Part shown: positions 51,547-60,062 of the stretch, piece after piece
Position numbering within the stretch: position 1 is the stretch's first letter
Layout of the letters: the number at the start of each line of letters is the position of its first letter
Origin: Rufibacter sp. LB8
GTDB lineage: Bacteria > Bacteroidota > Bacteroidia > Cytophagales > Hymenobacteraceae
DNA: 64,000 nucleotides
NCBI RefSeq assembly: GCF_014876185.1
Contig: NZ_JADALJ010000001.1
Span: 4,526,964 to 4,590,963, forward strand
Reading direction: 5' to 3'
Program-made: the position numbers and the translations under genes
The notes under the pieces: generated by a model
What the model was told of the DNA's origin: nothing
Seen by the model: the letters and a program-made list of their open reading frames with translations, nothing else
Database searches by the model: none

Positions 51547-51621
51547 GCAATGCGTAGGGAATTTCCTGGCATTCAACCCTTCCCATAATAGTGAAACGCA
51601 TTCTGGAACTGCTATATGAAT

Positions 51622-51667
51622 CCCTGTTTTCAGCTTCATTTTCAGAAATGAGCCCGAAAACGGAAAT
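51622..51667. repeat. PAL copy 27
   Basis: TCCCTGTTTTCAGCTTCATTT ... AAATGAGCCCGAAAACGG, ending at the stop codon (51667-51669) of the propeller gene. Confidence 0.87.
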
Positions 51668-52839
51668 TACTTCTGCTGTTGTTGCACCACAAAGCCGGTA
51701 GGCGCGGGAATGTTCTGGAAGTAGAAACCGGGGAAATTGGGCAACCCGAACTCGCTTTTCTGGGTGCCCAGTGACAGGCCGGCGTCTTTGTAGTCTGAGT
51801 CCATTCCCAAAGCGTTGGGGTTTCTGATCACGCCCAGCCAGTTGCTGGCGTTGCGGGCCACGTAAATGCGACCGTCTGGGGCCAGTTGCAGTGCGCCTAT
51901 TTTTCGGCTGGTGCTTTTGCCTATCTGTTTGCCGGAATGGATGATGGCATCAGTAGAACCAGCCCGTAAATCGAACTGAAAAATGCGGGCCTCGCCTCCG
52001 TTCAAACCGTTTTTGCCACCGTAGAGTTTGCTGCCGTCTTGGGAAAATTCCAGGCCGTAGGCTTCGTCAAACTTGCCCAGATCCACCAGGTTGCTCACTT
52101 GGCCGGTGGCATTGTCAAAGTCAAATACTTCAATTTTGTTCAACGGCGCCCAGGAAGCCACGGCCAGTTTGTTACCCGCCGCTGAGGCTTTCATGTAGCC
52201 AATGGTGCCGCCGTTGTCGCCGGTGTGCATGGCGCCAATGGTGCTTTCCACGGGTTTGAACGTGATGCCCTGCGGGGAAATAAGATAGGCGTAAAAAGTG
52301 CTGCTGTTCCAGCGATGCGTGATCACCCAAAAATCGCGGCCGTTCTGGTGGCGCACCGCGGTCAGTTTCTCCGTGACCGGCGCGAAGATGAGGTTGTTTT
52401 TAGAGGTTACTTCGCCCAGACCGTTGTTTTTGCTCAGGTCAATAAGATGGTACTGCAAGCCGTGGCTCTGGCCCTGAAAATCTGTGGTGAAGAGGTAATA
52501 GAGATGGGAAGAACCCGGCTTGGGAAGAATCAGCGACGACTGCGTGGACGACTCGTGCCCTTTCAGCTCAGAGCCGTTGGCCATCAGCTGTCGGTCCCGG
52601 TTCCAGATTTGCATGCCGTTGGTGTAGAACAGCAGGTTGCCCTGCGCATCTGAGAGCACCGCGCTACCTTCTTCTGAGAACATCTTGCTGTCTTTGAGCG
52701 CCTGCGGCTCCTGTGGGTTGGCAAACGAAACGCCCGCGCCGCCGCCAAAATACCAGATAGACGCTTCTTTCTGCGCCCACGCGGGCACCGCCCAGAGGCT
52801 GAAAGAAAGCAGGAACAAAAGTAGAGTCGTCTTCTTCAT
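51667..52839 (-). CDS. Secreted beta-propeller-like protein without sorting domain
   Basis: Protein of 390 residues from the ATG at 52839 (MKKTTLLLFLLSFSLWAVPAWAQ signal). The mature part starts EASIWYFGGGAGVSFANPQEPQ, the opening found in many large T9SS surface proteins of this phylum. Propeller-like units follow: GNLLFYTNGMQIWNRD, GRDFWVITHRWN, GSKLYGGKNG, DGRIYVARNAS. It stops soon after with VVQQQQK, where relatives continue into PKD/gliding-protein repeats and a sorting domain. It may be a naturally short protein or a truncated one; a PAL repeat begins exactly at the stop. Confidence 0.72.
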   Translation of the reverse strand: MKKTTLLLFLLSFSLWAVPAWAQKEASIWYFGGGAGVSFANPQEPQALKDSKMFSEEGSAVLSDAQGNLLFYTNGMQIWNRDRQLMANGSELKGHESSTQSSLILPKPGSSHLYYLFTTDFQGQSHGLQYHLIDLSKNNGLGEVTSKNNLIFAPVTEKLTAVRHQNGRDFWVITHRWNSSTFYAYLISPQGITFKPVESTIGAMHTGDNGGTIGYMKASAAGNKLAVASWAPLNKIEVFDFDNATGQVSNLVDLGKFDEAYGLEFSQDGSKLYGGKNGLNGGEARIFQFDLRAGSTDAIIHSGKQIGKSTSRKIGALQLAPDGRIYVARNASNWLGVIRNPNALGMDSDYKDAGLSLGTQKSEFGLPNFPGFYFQNIPAPTGFVVQQQQK

Positions 52840-53119
52840 CTTTGTCAGAACAAATGGATGCCGGTCAGAATTCAAAGATTGGGCCAAAATCTGATTAATA
52901 CGGTACTTTCAGGCAAGGAAGGGTTTCTGACGCTGTGAATAACCTCTTATAAGTAAGGATGATAGCCTGAAGGCGAAAGAATAGGAGTTGCTGTCTAGAA
53001 ATCTTACCTTAGCCCATCTTAGCCGTTTTAACTGATGAAATGGTGTTTCATTCCGGTAGCGCTGTTAGGTAGGTTTGGCTCTTAATGAGCATTTACGCTG
53101 TCTGTAGATACAGGTTCCT

Positions 53120-53542
53120 ATGAAGAAAGAACTTAAAAACGCATTGGGCCGCACATACCTCTCCATTGAGTATGATGCCCAGACCCACACTGTGACCAAC
53201 AATTGGGTAGGATACCAAACCTTTGAAAGTGTGGTGGCTGGGGCCAATGAATGTGCCCAGGTATTGGGGCAGTTCAATTGCCCCAAACTGCTCAATGATA
53301 ACCGGCAGGTATCTGGCCCGTGGAACCACGCCGTTGAATGGATTGCCACTGACTGGACGCCCCGCGCCATTGCCAATGGTCTCCGCTGTTTTGCCCACGT
53401 GGTCCACCCAGATTCTTTGGCTGGGATTTCAAGCGAAGAAATGCAACAGTCGGTTTCCGGTTTTCAGATGCAGATTTTCGGGGAAATAGAAGAAGCCCGG
53501 AAATGGTTGCAGGTGAGTGCGGCTGCGCAAATGCAGGCGTAG
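53120..53542 (+). CDS. SpoIIAA/STAS-like hypothetical protein
   Basis: Protein of 140 residues with a predicted alternating strand/helix order. It starts LGRTYLSIEYDAQTHTVTNNWVGY, then ESVVAGANECAQVLGQFNCPKLLNDNRQV, a pattern seen in SpoIIAA-like (STAS-fold) proteins of Bacteroidota. It has no transmembrane segment or catalytic motif. A TAGGTTTG at 53070-53077 may be the -7 box, with no TTG at the usual distance. It is the only plus-strand gene in the mutase region. Confidence 0.6.
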   Translation: MKKELKNALGRTYLSIEYDAQTHTVTNNWVGYQTFESVVAGANECAQVLGQFNCPKLLNDNRQVSGPWNHAVEWIATDWTPRAIANGLRCFAHVVHPDSLAGISSEEMQQSVSGFQMQIFGEIEEARKWLQVSAAAQMQA

Positions 53543-53584
53543 GATTACTTCTAGCGCGAGTCTGGAGGCTCACGCCAGAGCAGA

Positions 53585-55717
53585 CTACCCCTTCAATAAC
53601 TTCTCTAGAATCTCCTGCGCGGCCACGCTGATCACAGTGCCCGGCCCAAATACCCCAGACACGCCTGCATCAAACAGAAACTGGTAATCCTGCGCCGGAA
53701 TCACGCCACCGGCAATCACCATAATGTCCTCGCGGCCCAGCTTTTTCAATTCGGCAATCAACGAAGGAATCAAGGTTTTGTGACCGGCGGCCAGGCTGCT
53801 GACTCCTACCACGTGCACGTCGTTTTCGGCGGCTTGCAGGGCAACTTCCTCTGGGGTTTGGAACAGCGGTCCCAGGTCCACGTCAAAGCCTAAATCCGCG
53901 AAGGAGGTGGCGATGACTTTGGAGCCGCGGTCATGGCCGTCCTGGCCCATTTTGGCGACCATGATTCTTGGTCTGCGGCCTTCCTGGGCAGCAAATTGAT
54001 CAGCTAAAGCCTGGGCCTTGCCGAAGTTCTCGTCGTCTGAAATCTCTGAACTGTACACGCCGGATATGGATCTGATGGTGGCCCTGTGGCGGCCGAATAC
54101 TTTTTCTAAGGCATACGAAATCTCCCCTAAACTGCACCGCACGCGGGCGGCCTGCACTGCTAATTCCAGCAAGTTGCCTTCCCCGGTTTCTGCGGCGTTA
54201 GTGAGCGCGTCCATGGCCGCAAAGACGGCGGCATCATCGCGGTTTTCACGCAGGTGGGCTAAACGGGCCAATTGGGCTTCGCGCACGGCGGTGTTGTCAA
54301 TGTCCAGAATCTCCAGGGGCTGCTCAGACTCCGGCTTAAACTTGTTGACACCTACAATCACGTCTTTGCCGGCATCAATGCGCGCCTGCTTGCGGGCGGC
54401 GGCTTCTTCAATTCGCATTTTAGGCAAACCGGTTTCTATGGCTTTGGACATGCCACCCAGGCGCTCTACTTCCTGAATCAAATCCCAGGCTTTATGGGCG
54501 AGTTCATGGGTGAGAGCCTCTACGTAATACGAGCCGCCCCACGGGTCTACGGTCTTGGTGATGTGCGTTTCCTGCTGCAGGTAAATCTGGGTGTTACGGG
54601 CAATGCGCGCCGAGAAATCGGTAGGTAAGGCAATGGCTTCGTCCAGGGCGTTGGTATGCAGACTCTGGGTTCCGCCCAGGGCAGCGGCCATGGCTTCCAC
54701 GGTGGTGCGGGCCACGTTGTTGAACGGGTCCTGTTCGGTCAAACTCCAGCCACTGGTTTGGCAGTGCGTGCGCAAAGCCAGGGATTTATCGCTCTTCGGG
54801 TTGAATTGTTTGATGATTTTTGCCCAGAGCATACGGGCGGCACGCATCTTGGCAATTTCCATGAAGTGGTTCATGCCGATGGCCCAGAAAAACGATAACC
54901 GCGGCGCGAAGGTGTCAATGTCCATGCCCGCGGCCAAACCGGTGCGAACGTATTCTAGGCCGTCCGCCAAGGTATAGGCAAGCTCCAAATCAGCCGTCGC
55001 CCCGGCTTCCTGCATGTGGTAGCCCGAGATGGAGATAGAGTTGAACTTGGGCATGTGCCGCGAGGTGTACGCGAAAATATCAGCGATGATCTTCATGCTG
55101 GGTTCCGGCGGATAAATGTAGGTGTTGCGCACCATAAACTCCTTGAGAATATCGTTTTGGATGGTGCCGCTCAATTGCTCCGGCTTTACGCCCTGTTCCT
55201 CGGCGGCCACAATATAGAAGGCCAGGATAGGCAACACCGCGCCGTTCATGGTCATGGAAACGCTCATCTGGTCCAGCGGAATCTGGTCGAACAGGATCTT
55301 CATATCCAGAATAGAGTCGATGGCTACGCCGGCCTTGCCCACATCACCTACCACCCGCGGGTGGTCTGAGTCATAGCCCCGGTGCGTGGCCAAGTCAAAC
55401 GCTACCGACAAACCTTTCTGCCCAGCGGCCAGGTTACGGCGGTAGAAAGCGTTGGATTCCTCGGCGGTGCTGAAACCGGCGTACTGCCTGATGGTCCAGG
55501 GATTCTTGACGTACATGGTGCTGTACGGCCCGCGCAGATATGGCGGCAGCCCGGCGGCGAAGTCTAAGTGCTCAAAGGCCTGCGTGTCTTCCTTGGTGTA
55601 GAAGTTTTGCAAAGGCAAGCGCTCAGCGGTCTTCCAGGTTTTAGGTGCTGGTTTTGGCTTCGTTTCAGAAACAGAGCCCGAAAACGTGAACGGTATTTTG
55701 GTGAAATCTGGTTTCAT
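53585..55717 (-). CDS. mutB: Methylmalonyl-CoA mutase, large (catalytic, B12-binding) subunit
   Basis: Adenosylcobalamin enzyme (710 aa) interconverting succinyl-CoA and (R)-methylmalonyl-CoA. N-terminal TIM barrel (about 60-550) with [54 protein letters not shown] and [17 protein letters not shown]-terminal cobalamin-binding domain (about 575-705) with DGHDRGSKV (DxHxxG, the histidine near residue 595 ligates cobalt), [10 protein letters not shown] and VIAGGVIP. N-terminal residues ~11-23 ([13 protein letters not shown]) are encoded by a PAL repeat. Confidence 0.97.
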   Translation of the reverse strand: MKPDFTKIPFTFSGSVSETKPKPAPKTWKTAERLPLQNFYTKEDTQAFEHLDFAAGLPPYLRGPYSTMYVKNPWTIRQYAGFSTAEESNAFYRRNLAAGQKGLSVAFDLATHRGYDSDHPRVVGDVGKAGVAIDSILDMKILFDQIPLDQMSVSMTMNGAVLPILAFYIVAAEEQGVKPEQLSGTIQNDILKEFMVRNTYIYPPEPSMKIIADIFAYTSRHMPKFNSISISGYHMQEAGATADLELAYTLADGLEYVRTGLAAGMDIDTFAPRLSFFWAIGMNHFMEIAKMRAARMLWAKIIKQFNPKSDKSLALRTHCQTSGWSLTEQDPFNNVARTTVEAMAAALGGTQSLHTNALDEAIALPTDFSARIARNTQIYLQQETHITKTVDPWGGSYYVEALTHELAHKAWDLIQEVERLGGMSKAIETGLPKMRIEEAAARKQARIDAGKDVIVGVNKFKPESEQPLEILDIDNTAVREAQLARLAHLRENRDDAAVFAAMDALTNAAETGEGNLLELAVQAARVRCSLGEISYALEKVFGRHRATIRSISGVYSSEISDDENFGKAQALADQFAAQEGRRPRIMVAKMGQDGHDRGSKVIATSFADLGFDVDLGPLFQTPEEVALQAAENDVHVVGVSSLAAGHKTLIPSLIAELKKLGREDIMVIAGGVIPAQDYQFLFDAGVSGVFGPGTVISVAAQEILEKLLKG
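55649..55687. repeat. PAL repeat inside the mutB coding sequence
   Basis: Read on the minus strand: CGTTTTCGGGCTCTGTTTC followed by GAAACGAAGCCAAAACC. It lies entirely within codons ~11-23 of the mutase large subunit, in frame and without a stop. It is a shortened but recognisable member of the family. The only copy found inside a confident coding sequence. Confidence 0.75.
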
Positions 55718-55725
55718 GGTGTGTT

Positions 55726-55758
55726 GGTATCAAGTAGCAGGAATCAGGTAGCAAGACG
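55726..55758. repeat. GTATCAAGTAGCAGG-type short repeat
   Basis: GGTATCAAGTAGCAGGAATC then AGGTAGCAAGACG; related to the block at 62888-62952. Directly upstream of the mutB start. Confidence 0.6.
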
Positions 55759-55804
55759 CCCGCGGGTGTTTCTATCGTGTTAAGCTCCGGTTTTCCCTTC
55801 TATT

Positions 55805-55949
55805 TTTGTCATCCTGAAAGGACCTTGTGGGTAAGTACGAAAAATTTTATAGAGTCATTCCTTTTTATCACTCTGCACATTACACTAAGTGGAGGTTTCA
55901 TCGCTTCTGCCTGTCTAGTTGGCCCACAAGGTCCTTTCAGGATGACAAA
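55805..55949. repeat. Inverted pair of TCATCCTGAAAGGACC elements
   Basis: TTTGTCATCCTGAAAGGACC + TTGTGGG (55805-55831) and its perfect complement at 55923-55949, enclosing about 90 AT-rich nt. Followed at 55965-56000 by repeated GACTCAGAACTC words. Confidence 0.82.
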
Positions 55950-56012
55950 GTGAGGAAGCAGGAAATCTCAGAACTCAGAACCCAAGACTCAGAACTCAAA
56001 ATTGGGAACTCC

Positions 56013-56432
56013 TTAACTAGCATGCTCAGAGGTAATTACCCAGCGACTATCCATCTTTTTCCAGACTTGTGACGAAATACCGCCCATCAGGCGTTTACCA
56101 TCCAGCTCAATTTTCCATTGAATCACATACAGCGCGGCTGCCGGGCCCAGGTTTTCCAGATGCAGCGGTTCATAGGTGTACGTGCCCATAGTGCTACGAT
56201 CTGCAAAGTCTTGCTCAAACATGTCCAGCACCGGTTGCCAGCCTTTGTCCACGCCGTTTTTGCTGATCCAGAGCATGTCTGGGGAGTTCCAGTAGAAGTC
56301 CATGGCGGCGCGCAAGTCACCGGCGTTCCAGGCGTCCACCTGTCCGTCCAGGCCTTGTTTGGCCGCTTGCAGGACGTGGTCAGTGGTGGAGTCCAATTGG
56401 TTTTCCGAAGATGTGTCAGTCTGTTGGGTCAT
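56013..56432 (-). CDS. SnoaL/NTF2-like protein (DUF4440 type)
   Basis: Protein of 139 residues with a cone-shaped NTF2-like fold: helix VLQAAKQGLDGQVDAWNAGDLRAAMDFYW, WISKNGVDKGWQPVLDMFEQDF, strands LHLENLGPAAALYVIQWKIEL and RLMGGISSQVWKKMDSRWVI. Length and the W-x-A-G-D-x-x-A motif fit SnoaL-like/YybH-type proteins, whose roles vary. It sits between the two methylmalonyl-CoA mutase subunit genes on the same strand; a functional connection is not established. Confidence 0.8.
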   Translation of the reverse strand: MTQQTDTSSENQLDSTTDHVLQAAKQGLDGQVDAWNAGDLRAAMDFYWNSPDMLWISKNGVDKGWQPVLDMFEQDFADRSTMGTYTYEPLHLENLGPAAALYVIQWKIELDGKRLMGGISSQVWKKMDSRWVITSEHAS

Positions 56433-56460
56433 GGTGAAATGGTTGTTATATGGTGGCAGT

Positions 56461-56506
56461 TTTCCGTTTTCGGGCTCATTTCTGAAAACAAGCCCGAAAA
56501 CGGAAA
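56461..56506. repeat. PAL copy 29
   Basis: TTTCCGTTTTCGGGCTCATT ... ACAAGCCCGAAAACGGAAAA, 25 nt after the stop of the mutase small subunit. Confidence 0.92.
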
Positions 56507-56530
56507 AAACTCAGGCCTCATCCCGAATCG

Positions 56531-58366
56531 CTATACGCCCAGACGTTCCTGAATGCGGGTGATGATTTCGGCGGTGTCACAGCCCTGGAACAGGAACTCG
56601 TCAAAACAGTGGGCGCGCAGTTCGTCTTTCAAGTGCATGGGGTCATCGGCTAAAATCAGGGCCGGTCCCTGGCGGTGCTGCGAACGCATGCCCTTGGCAA
56701 AGGTCTCGGCGAAGTCTTTATACTGCTTTTCGGGGGCAGCCATCACAATTACCTGCACGTCCATCTCCTTCACGGCGGCCAGGCCGGCGCTTACGGTGTC
56801 AAACTTCAAGACCTGGGTGGTGAAACCGGAGCACGTGAAGAATTCGCGCGCAAACGAGGCATGAATGTGTTCCTGAATGGCGTTGCCCATGTGCAGCACC
56901 AAGGCGTGCGGACGGCGGTTTTTCTTTCTGAAATGGAGCTCAGTGGCCAGGCGCATAACCTCATAGCTGTACGCGGCGCGGGTATTGTCAAACTGCTTGC
57001 TTTGGATTAGTTGCTCAGGGTCAAAGGCGTGTTGCTCGTTGTTGTTGGGGTATTTGTTCGTGCCCAGAATCACTTCCTTGCCGGTGGCTATGTCTTTGAA
57101 TTTCTGCGTGCTGGTGTCTTTGATAATATCCTGTATGAACCCGGTGCCAGAGGCTTTCATGAACCCGCCGCGCGCCTCAATGTCCTGGAACAAGGCCCAG
57201 GCTTTCTCAGCAATCTCCTTGGTGAGGTACTCCAGGTAATAGGAGCCGGCGGCTGGGTCAATGGCTTGGTCCAGGTACGCTTCCTCTTTCAGAATAATGG
57301 GAATGTTGCGGGCAATTCGCTCACTGAACGCATTCGGCTCTTTGTACGTGCTGTCAAACGGTTCCACTTCCACAGAATCGGCTCCGCCGATGATGGCGCT
57401 CATCATCTGCGTGGTGTGGCGCAACAAATTGGTGTGCGGGTCCAGCGTGGCCTGGTGCCACCGTGACGTAGACACATGTATGCGTAAGGCACTGGCGGCC
57501 TCTTTGGGCGCACCGTAGGCGTCTACAATGTTGGCCCACAATAACCTAACGGCTCTTAGCTTGGCAATCTCAAAGAAATAATTGGTGCCTGCCGTGAGGT
57601 GAAACTGCATGTCCCTGAAAATTCGCTCCTCGGGCAAAATCTCCTGTCGTATCCCGTTGGTGTAGCAGACCGCAATGGCCAACGTGATGGCGATTTCCTG
57701 CACCAACGTGGCGCCTTTGTTGCTGAAATGGCTTCCGTTGATGGTGAGCGCGTAAAAATTCTTGGCGTCTATAGTCTGTTCCAGCAAATGTTTGGCGTGC
57801 TCCATGTCCAGCTGCTTGTAACTCTCAGACGACAGTATAGGCGAACATTTCAGAAACCCCTGCAACTGGTCTAAGTTGATTTTGGCGCGCTGGAGGCCCG
57901 TGAGCAGGTGGTGGAGAAACGTGGCGGCCTCAGTTGAAACGGAGTAAGCCACCGGCACTTTGGCCAGGTCTATCTGGGCGAGGAGGTAATCAGCGTCAAA
58001 GGCAGCGCCGCTCTCCATGATGAAATGGATGCCGTCTGCCCCGCGGGTGAGCGCGTCTACTGCCTTGTCAATGGCGGCGTGCCCTTTGCCGGTGGCGTGC
58101 ACCGGCTGGTAGTTGAGCCAGCTGTTCTTCTGAGTCTTGGGGCTGCGCAAGTATGGGAATTGGCCGGGTACCGTAGTGAAGGCCGGTTCCTGCGGAAGGT
58201 CATCTTTGGTATAGAAAGGCGCCACATTTATGCCTTCATAACTCTGCCAATGCAGGTCCTGCGGGTCTGCGCCTTTCAAATCTTGCTGTAGTTTGGCTGC
58301 CCACTGTTCTGCCGTCACCGGCGAAAACTGTGAGAACAAAGGCTCTGCGGAGGTTGGGTTGGTCAT
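56531..58366 (-). CDS. mutA: Methylmalonyl-CoA mutase, small (non-catalytic) subunit
   Basis: Partner subunit (611 aa). Start at the ATG 58366 (MTNPTSAEPLF); the frame further upstream reads through a PAL repeat. Homology to the barrel is seen in FPYLRSPKTQKNSWLNYQPV, ADGIHFIMESGA, RIHVSTSRWHQATLDPHTNL, EVEPFDSTYKEPNAFSERIARN and AAGSYYLEYLTKEIAEKAW. The C-terminal flavodoxin-like domain has HALVLHMGNAIQEHIHAS, where the cobalt-binding DxHxxG of the large subunit is lost, as expected. Needed for a stable heterodimer. Confidence 0.93.
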   Translation of the reverse strand: MTNPTSAEPLFSQFSPVTAEQWAAKLQQDLKGADPQDLHWQSYEGINVAPFYTKDDLPQEPAFTTVPGQFPYLRSPKTQKNSWLNYQPVHATGKGHAAIDKAVDALTRGADGIHFIMESGAAFDADYLLAQIDLAKVPVAYSVSTEAATFLHHLLTGLQRAKINLDQLQGFLKCSPILSSESYKQLDMEHAKHLLEQTIDAKNFYALTINGSHFSNKGATLVQEIAITLAIAVCYTNGIRQEILPEERIFRDMQFHLTAGTNYFFEIAKLRAVRLLWANIVDAYGAPKEAASALRIHVSTSRWHQATLDPHTNLLRHTTQMMSAIIGGADSVEVEPFDSTYKEPNAFSERIARNIPIILKEEAYLDQAIDPAAGSYYLEYLTKEIAEKAWALFQDIEARGGFMKASGTGFIQDIIKDTSTQKFKDIATGKEVILGTNKYPNNNEQHAFDPEQLIQSKQFDNTRAAYSYEVMRLATELHFRKKNRRPHALVLHMGNAIQEHIHASFAREFFTCSGFTTQVLKFDTVSAGLAAVKEMDVQVIVMAAPEKQYKDFAETFAKGMRSQHRQGPALILADDPMHLKDELRAHCFDEFLFQGCDTAEIITRIQERLGV

Positions 58367-58440
58367 AAAAAATGGGCAATTGCGTGGGTAAAGATAACTT
58401 TTTGCCTGAACTGTTCTACGGCATAACCCAGAATACCGCC

Positions 58441-58484
58441 ATCTGTTTTCGGGCTCATTTCTGGAAACGGAGCCAAAAACGGAA
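58441..58484. repeat. PAL copy 30
   Basis: ATCTGTTTTCGGGCTCATTT, loop CTGG, AAACGGAGCCAAAAACGG. It is upstream (about 75 nt) of the mutA ATG, one of the few 5'-placed copies. Confidence 0.87.
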
Positions 58485-58556
58485 TTACCGGAGACACTCG
58501 TAGGAGCTGCGCACGCTACGAGGTCTTTTGAGTGAGCGTCTGTCGGGACCTCCAAC

Positions 58557-58585
58557 GTAGAGACAAGGCGGTGCCTGGTCTCTAC
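58557..58585. repeat. GTAGAGAC REP-like unit
   Basis: GTAGAGACAAGGCGGTGCCT + GGTCTCTAC: GTAG start with palindromic body. Single copy. Confidence 0.65.
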
Positions 58586-58597
58586 AATGTAATCTGC

Positions 58598-58713
58598 CGC
58601 AAGTTTAGCGACAGCGTAACTTGTGGCTTTCCATGTTGTGAGTTTATCAACTCACGTAAGTTTGTAAACTTACAACGTGTTTAACCACAAGTTACGCTGT
58701 CGCTAAACTTGCG
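58598..58713. repeat. 116-bp element with perfect 29-bp inverted ends
   Basis: Left end CGCAAGTTTAGCGACAGCGT + AACTTGTGG (58598-58626); the right end (58685-58713) is its exact complement over 29 of 29 positions. The interior has two further palindromes, TGAGTTTATCAACTCA and GTAAGTTTGTAAACTTAC. Looks like a MITE or REPIN-class element. Confidence 0.85.
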
Positions 58714-58740
58714 ATATGAATGTTTCCTAGGAAAGGTTAT

Positions 58741-58782
58741 TTCTCAGTTTTGCTTCCATTTACAATCCAGAGCCCGAAAACG
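58741..58782. repeat. Half-decayed PAL repeat (copy 31)
   Basis: Right arm AGAGCCCGAAAACGC is recognisable; the left arm (CAGTTTTGCTTCCATTT) is not fully matched. Confidence 0.5.
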
Positions 58783-58793
58783 CAATTGGCGCA

Positions 58794-58827
58794 GACCTCA
58801 CAGGTTTCCAAAACTGTGAGGTCTTTT
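58794..58827. terminator. Terminator-like hairpin GACCTCACAG
   Basis: GACCTCACAG / CTGTGAGGTC stem followed by TTTTG. No gene end is nearby, so it may be another repeat unit rather than an active terminator. Confidence 0.5.
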
Positions 58828-59053
58828 GAGCAGGCGGCACCGCTGATGCCAAAAACGCAGACTGCTTACTAACCCTCACCTTTTCCAGCCTTTCCATCGA
58901 GCGCCTAAGCAGGTTTCGTCGCCGCCAGGCGGGTGACGAAGGCGCCAGGAAGCTGGTACAGCGTGAGAGGGGAAGGCGGGGCCTCGCGGCCGTGAGCGCT
59001 CGGAGCCCTGCAATGGAAAAGGCCGTCTTGTAGAACTTAGGATGAAGCAGACC

Positions 59054-59204
59054 TTTGAAACGAAAGCAACCTTCGTGCACAACTAATCCGTCAGAATGCA
59101 TCTGAACTTTGAAAGGAAAGCAAACTGCGTGCACAAATAATCCATCAGCATGCATCTGAAGCTTGAAAGGAACGCAAATGGCACGCACAACTATTCCCTC
59201 AGCC
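59054..59204. repeat. 54-bp tandem repeat, about 2.8 units
   Basis: Units start at 59054, 59108 and 59162, each beginning TTGAAA(C/G)GAA and containing TGCACAA and TGCATCTGAA. The unit is 18 codons long, so every frame stays in phase. A minus-strand open frame (59188-58760) crosses it, but I do not accept it as a gene. The remainder of the 58367-59269 gap shows no coding signal; 58860-59030 is GC-rich and unassigned. Confidence 0.8.
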
Positions 59205-59269
59205 GAAATAAGAAAGATAAAAAGTCCCTACTGCCAAACCCAAAACCGCTTTCTCCGTCTCTTACTTCC

Positions 59270-60015
59270 ATGGACATAGCCCAAGACTCACTCTACATCG
59301 GCACCTCGGGGTACAGTTACGCCTGGCGCGGCATTTTCTACCCTGAAGATATTAAATCGGCGGAGATGTTGCCTTTTTACGCGCAGCACTTCAACTGCAC
59401 CGAGGTCAACAGCAGCTTCTACCATTTCACCATGGAGAAAACCATTCTCAAGTGGCTGGACATCACACCGCCGCATTTCAAGTTCGCGCCCAAGCTGCAC
59501 CGCTCCATCACGCATGAAAGCCGACTGCAGAACGTGGAAGAACCGCTGCGCAAATGGATGGACCGTTTCCTTCTCATGAAAGAGCGCCTGGGGCCGGTGC
59601 TGGTGCAGTTGCCGGGTTCTTTCCATTACAATGAACTCATCGCCAAGCACTTTTTTACCTTGCTCCGGAATTTATATCCAGAAACGGTCTTCGCGCTGGA
59701 GGTTCGGCATGCCTCTTGGCACACAGAGGAAGTGCTGGAACTGCTGGAGGAATATCAAATCTCTCTGGTGGTGGTAAGCGCCGGAAAGAAATGGCCCGGA
59801 TTGGCTGCCGCCACCACAGACACCGTGTACCTGCGCCTGCACGGCCACAACTCTACCGTGGCTCTTATCCCGAGGAGGAACTGGAGCGCTTAGGGTACAT
59901 GGCCCAAGATTTCCTGCTGGATGGTAAAACCGTGTGGGCCTTCTTCAACAACACCATCGGCGGCAACGCCACCCAAGACGCGCAGAAACTAAGGCAAGTG
60001 ATTATGAATCTGTAG
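59270..60015 (+). pseudogene. DUF72 protein gene with a frameshift
   Basis: Begins at ATG 59270 (MDIAQDSLYIGTSGYSYAW), typical DUF72 (YecE-like) with the TGxSGYSYxxWxGxFYP-like start, NCTEVNSSFY, FKFAPKLHRSITHESRL and VLVQLPGSFHYN. Frame is lost at about 59849-59852: after VYLRLHGHN the original frame hits a stop at 59891-59893, whereas the -1 frame continues as LYRGSYPEEELERLGYMAQD to IMNL* at 60013-60015, the expected C-terminus. A missing base (AACCTCTAC to AACTCTAC) would explain it. Either a real pseudogene or an assembly error. Confidence 0.82.
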
Positions 60016-60017
60016 CA

Positions 60018-60061
60018 GGCGTTTTCGGGCTCATTTCCAGAAATGAAGCCGAAACCGGAAG
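60018..60061. repeat. PAL copy 32
   Basis: GGCGTTTTCGGGCTCATTT, loop CCAG, AAATGAAGCCGAAACCGG. It fills the gap between the convergent DUF72 and CtlX-like stops. Confidence 0.9.
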
Positions 60062-60062
60062 A

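Noticed and set aside
58367..58555. N-terminal extension of the mutase small subunit
   Set aside because: It translates PAL copy 30 and non-conserved sequence; ATG 58366 gives the normal start.
58760..59188. 142-residue minus-strand open frame over the 54-bp repeats
   Set aside because: Its repeated peptide is only the tandem DNA repeat read through; no protein pattern, rare-residue composition, and no start signal.
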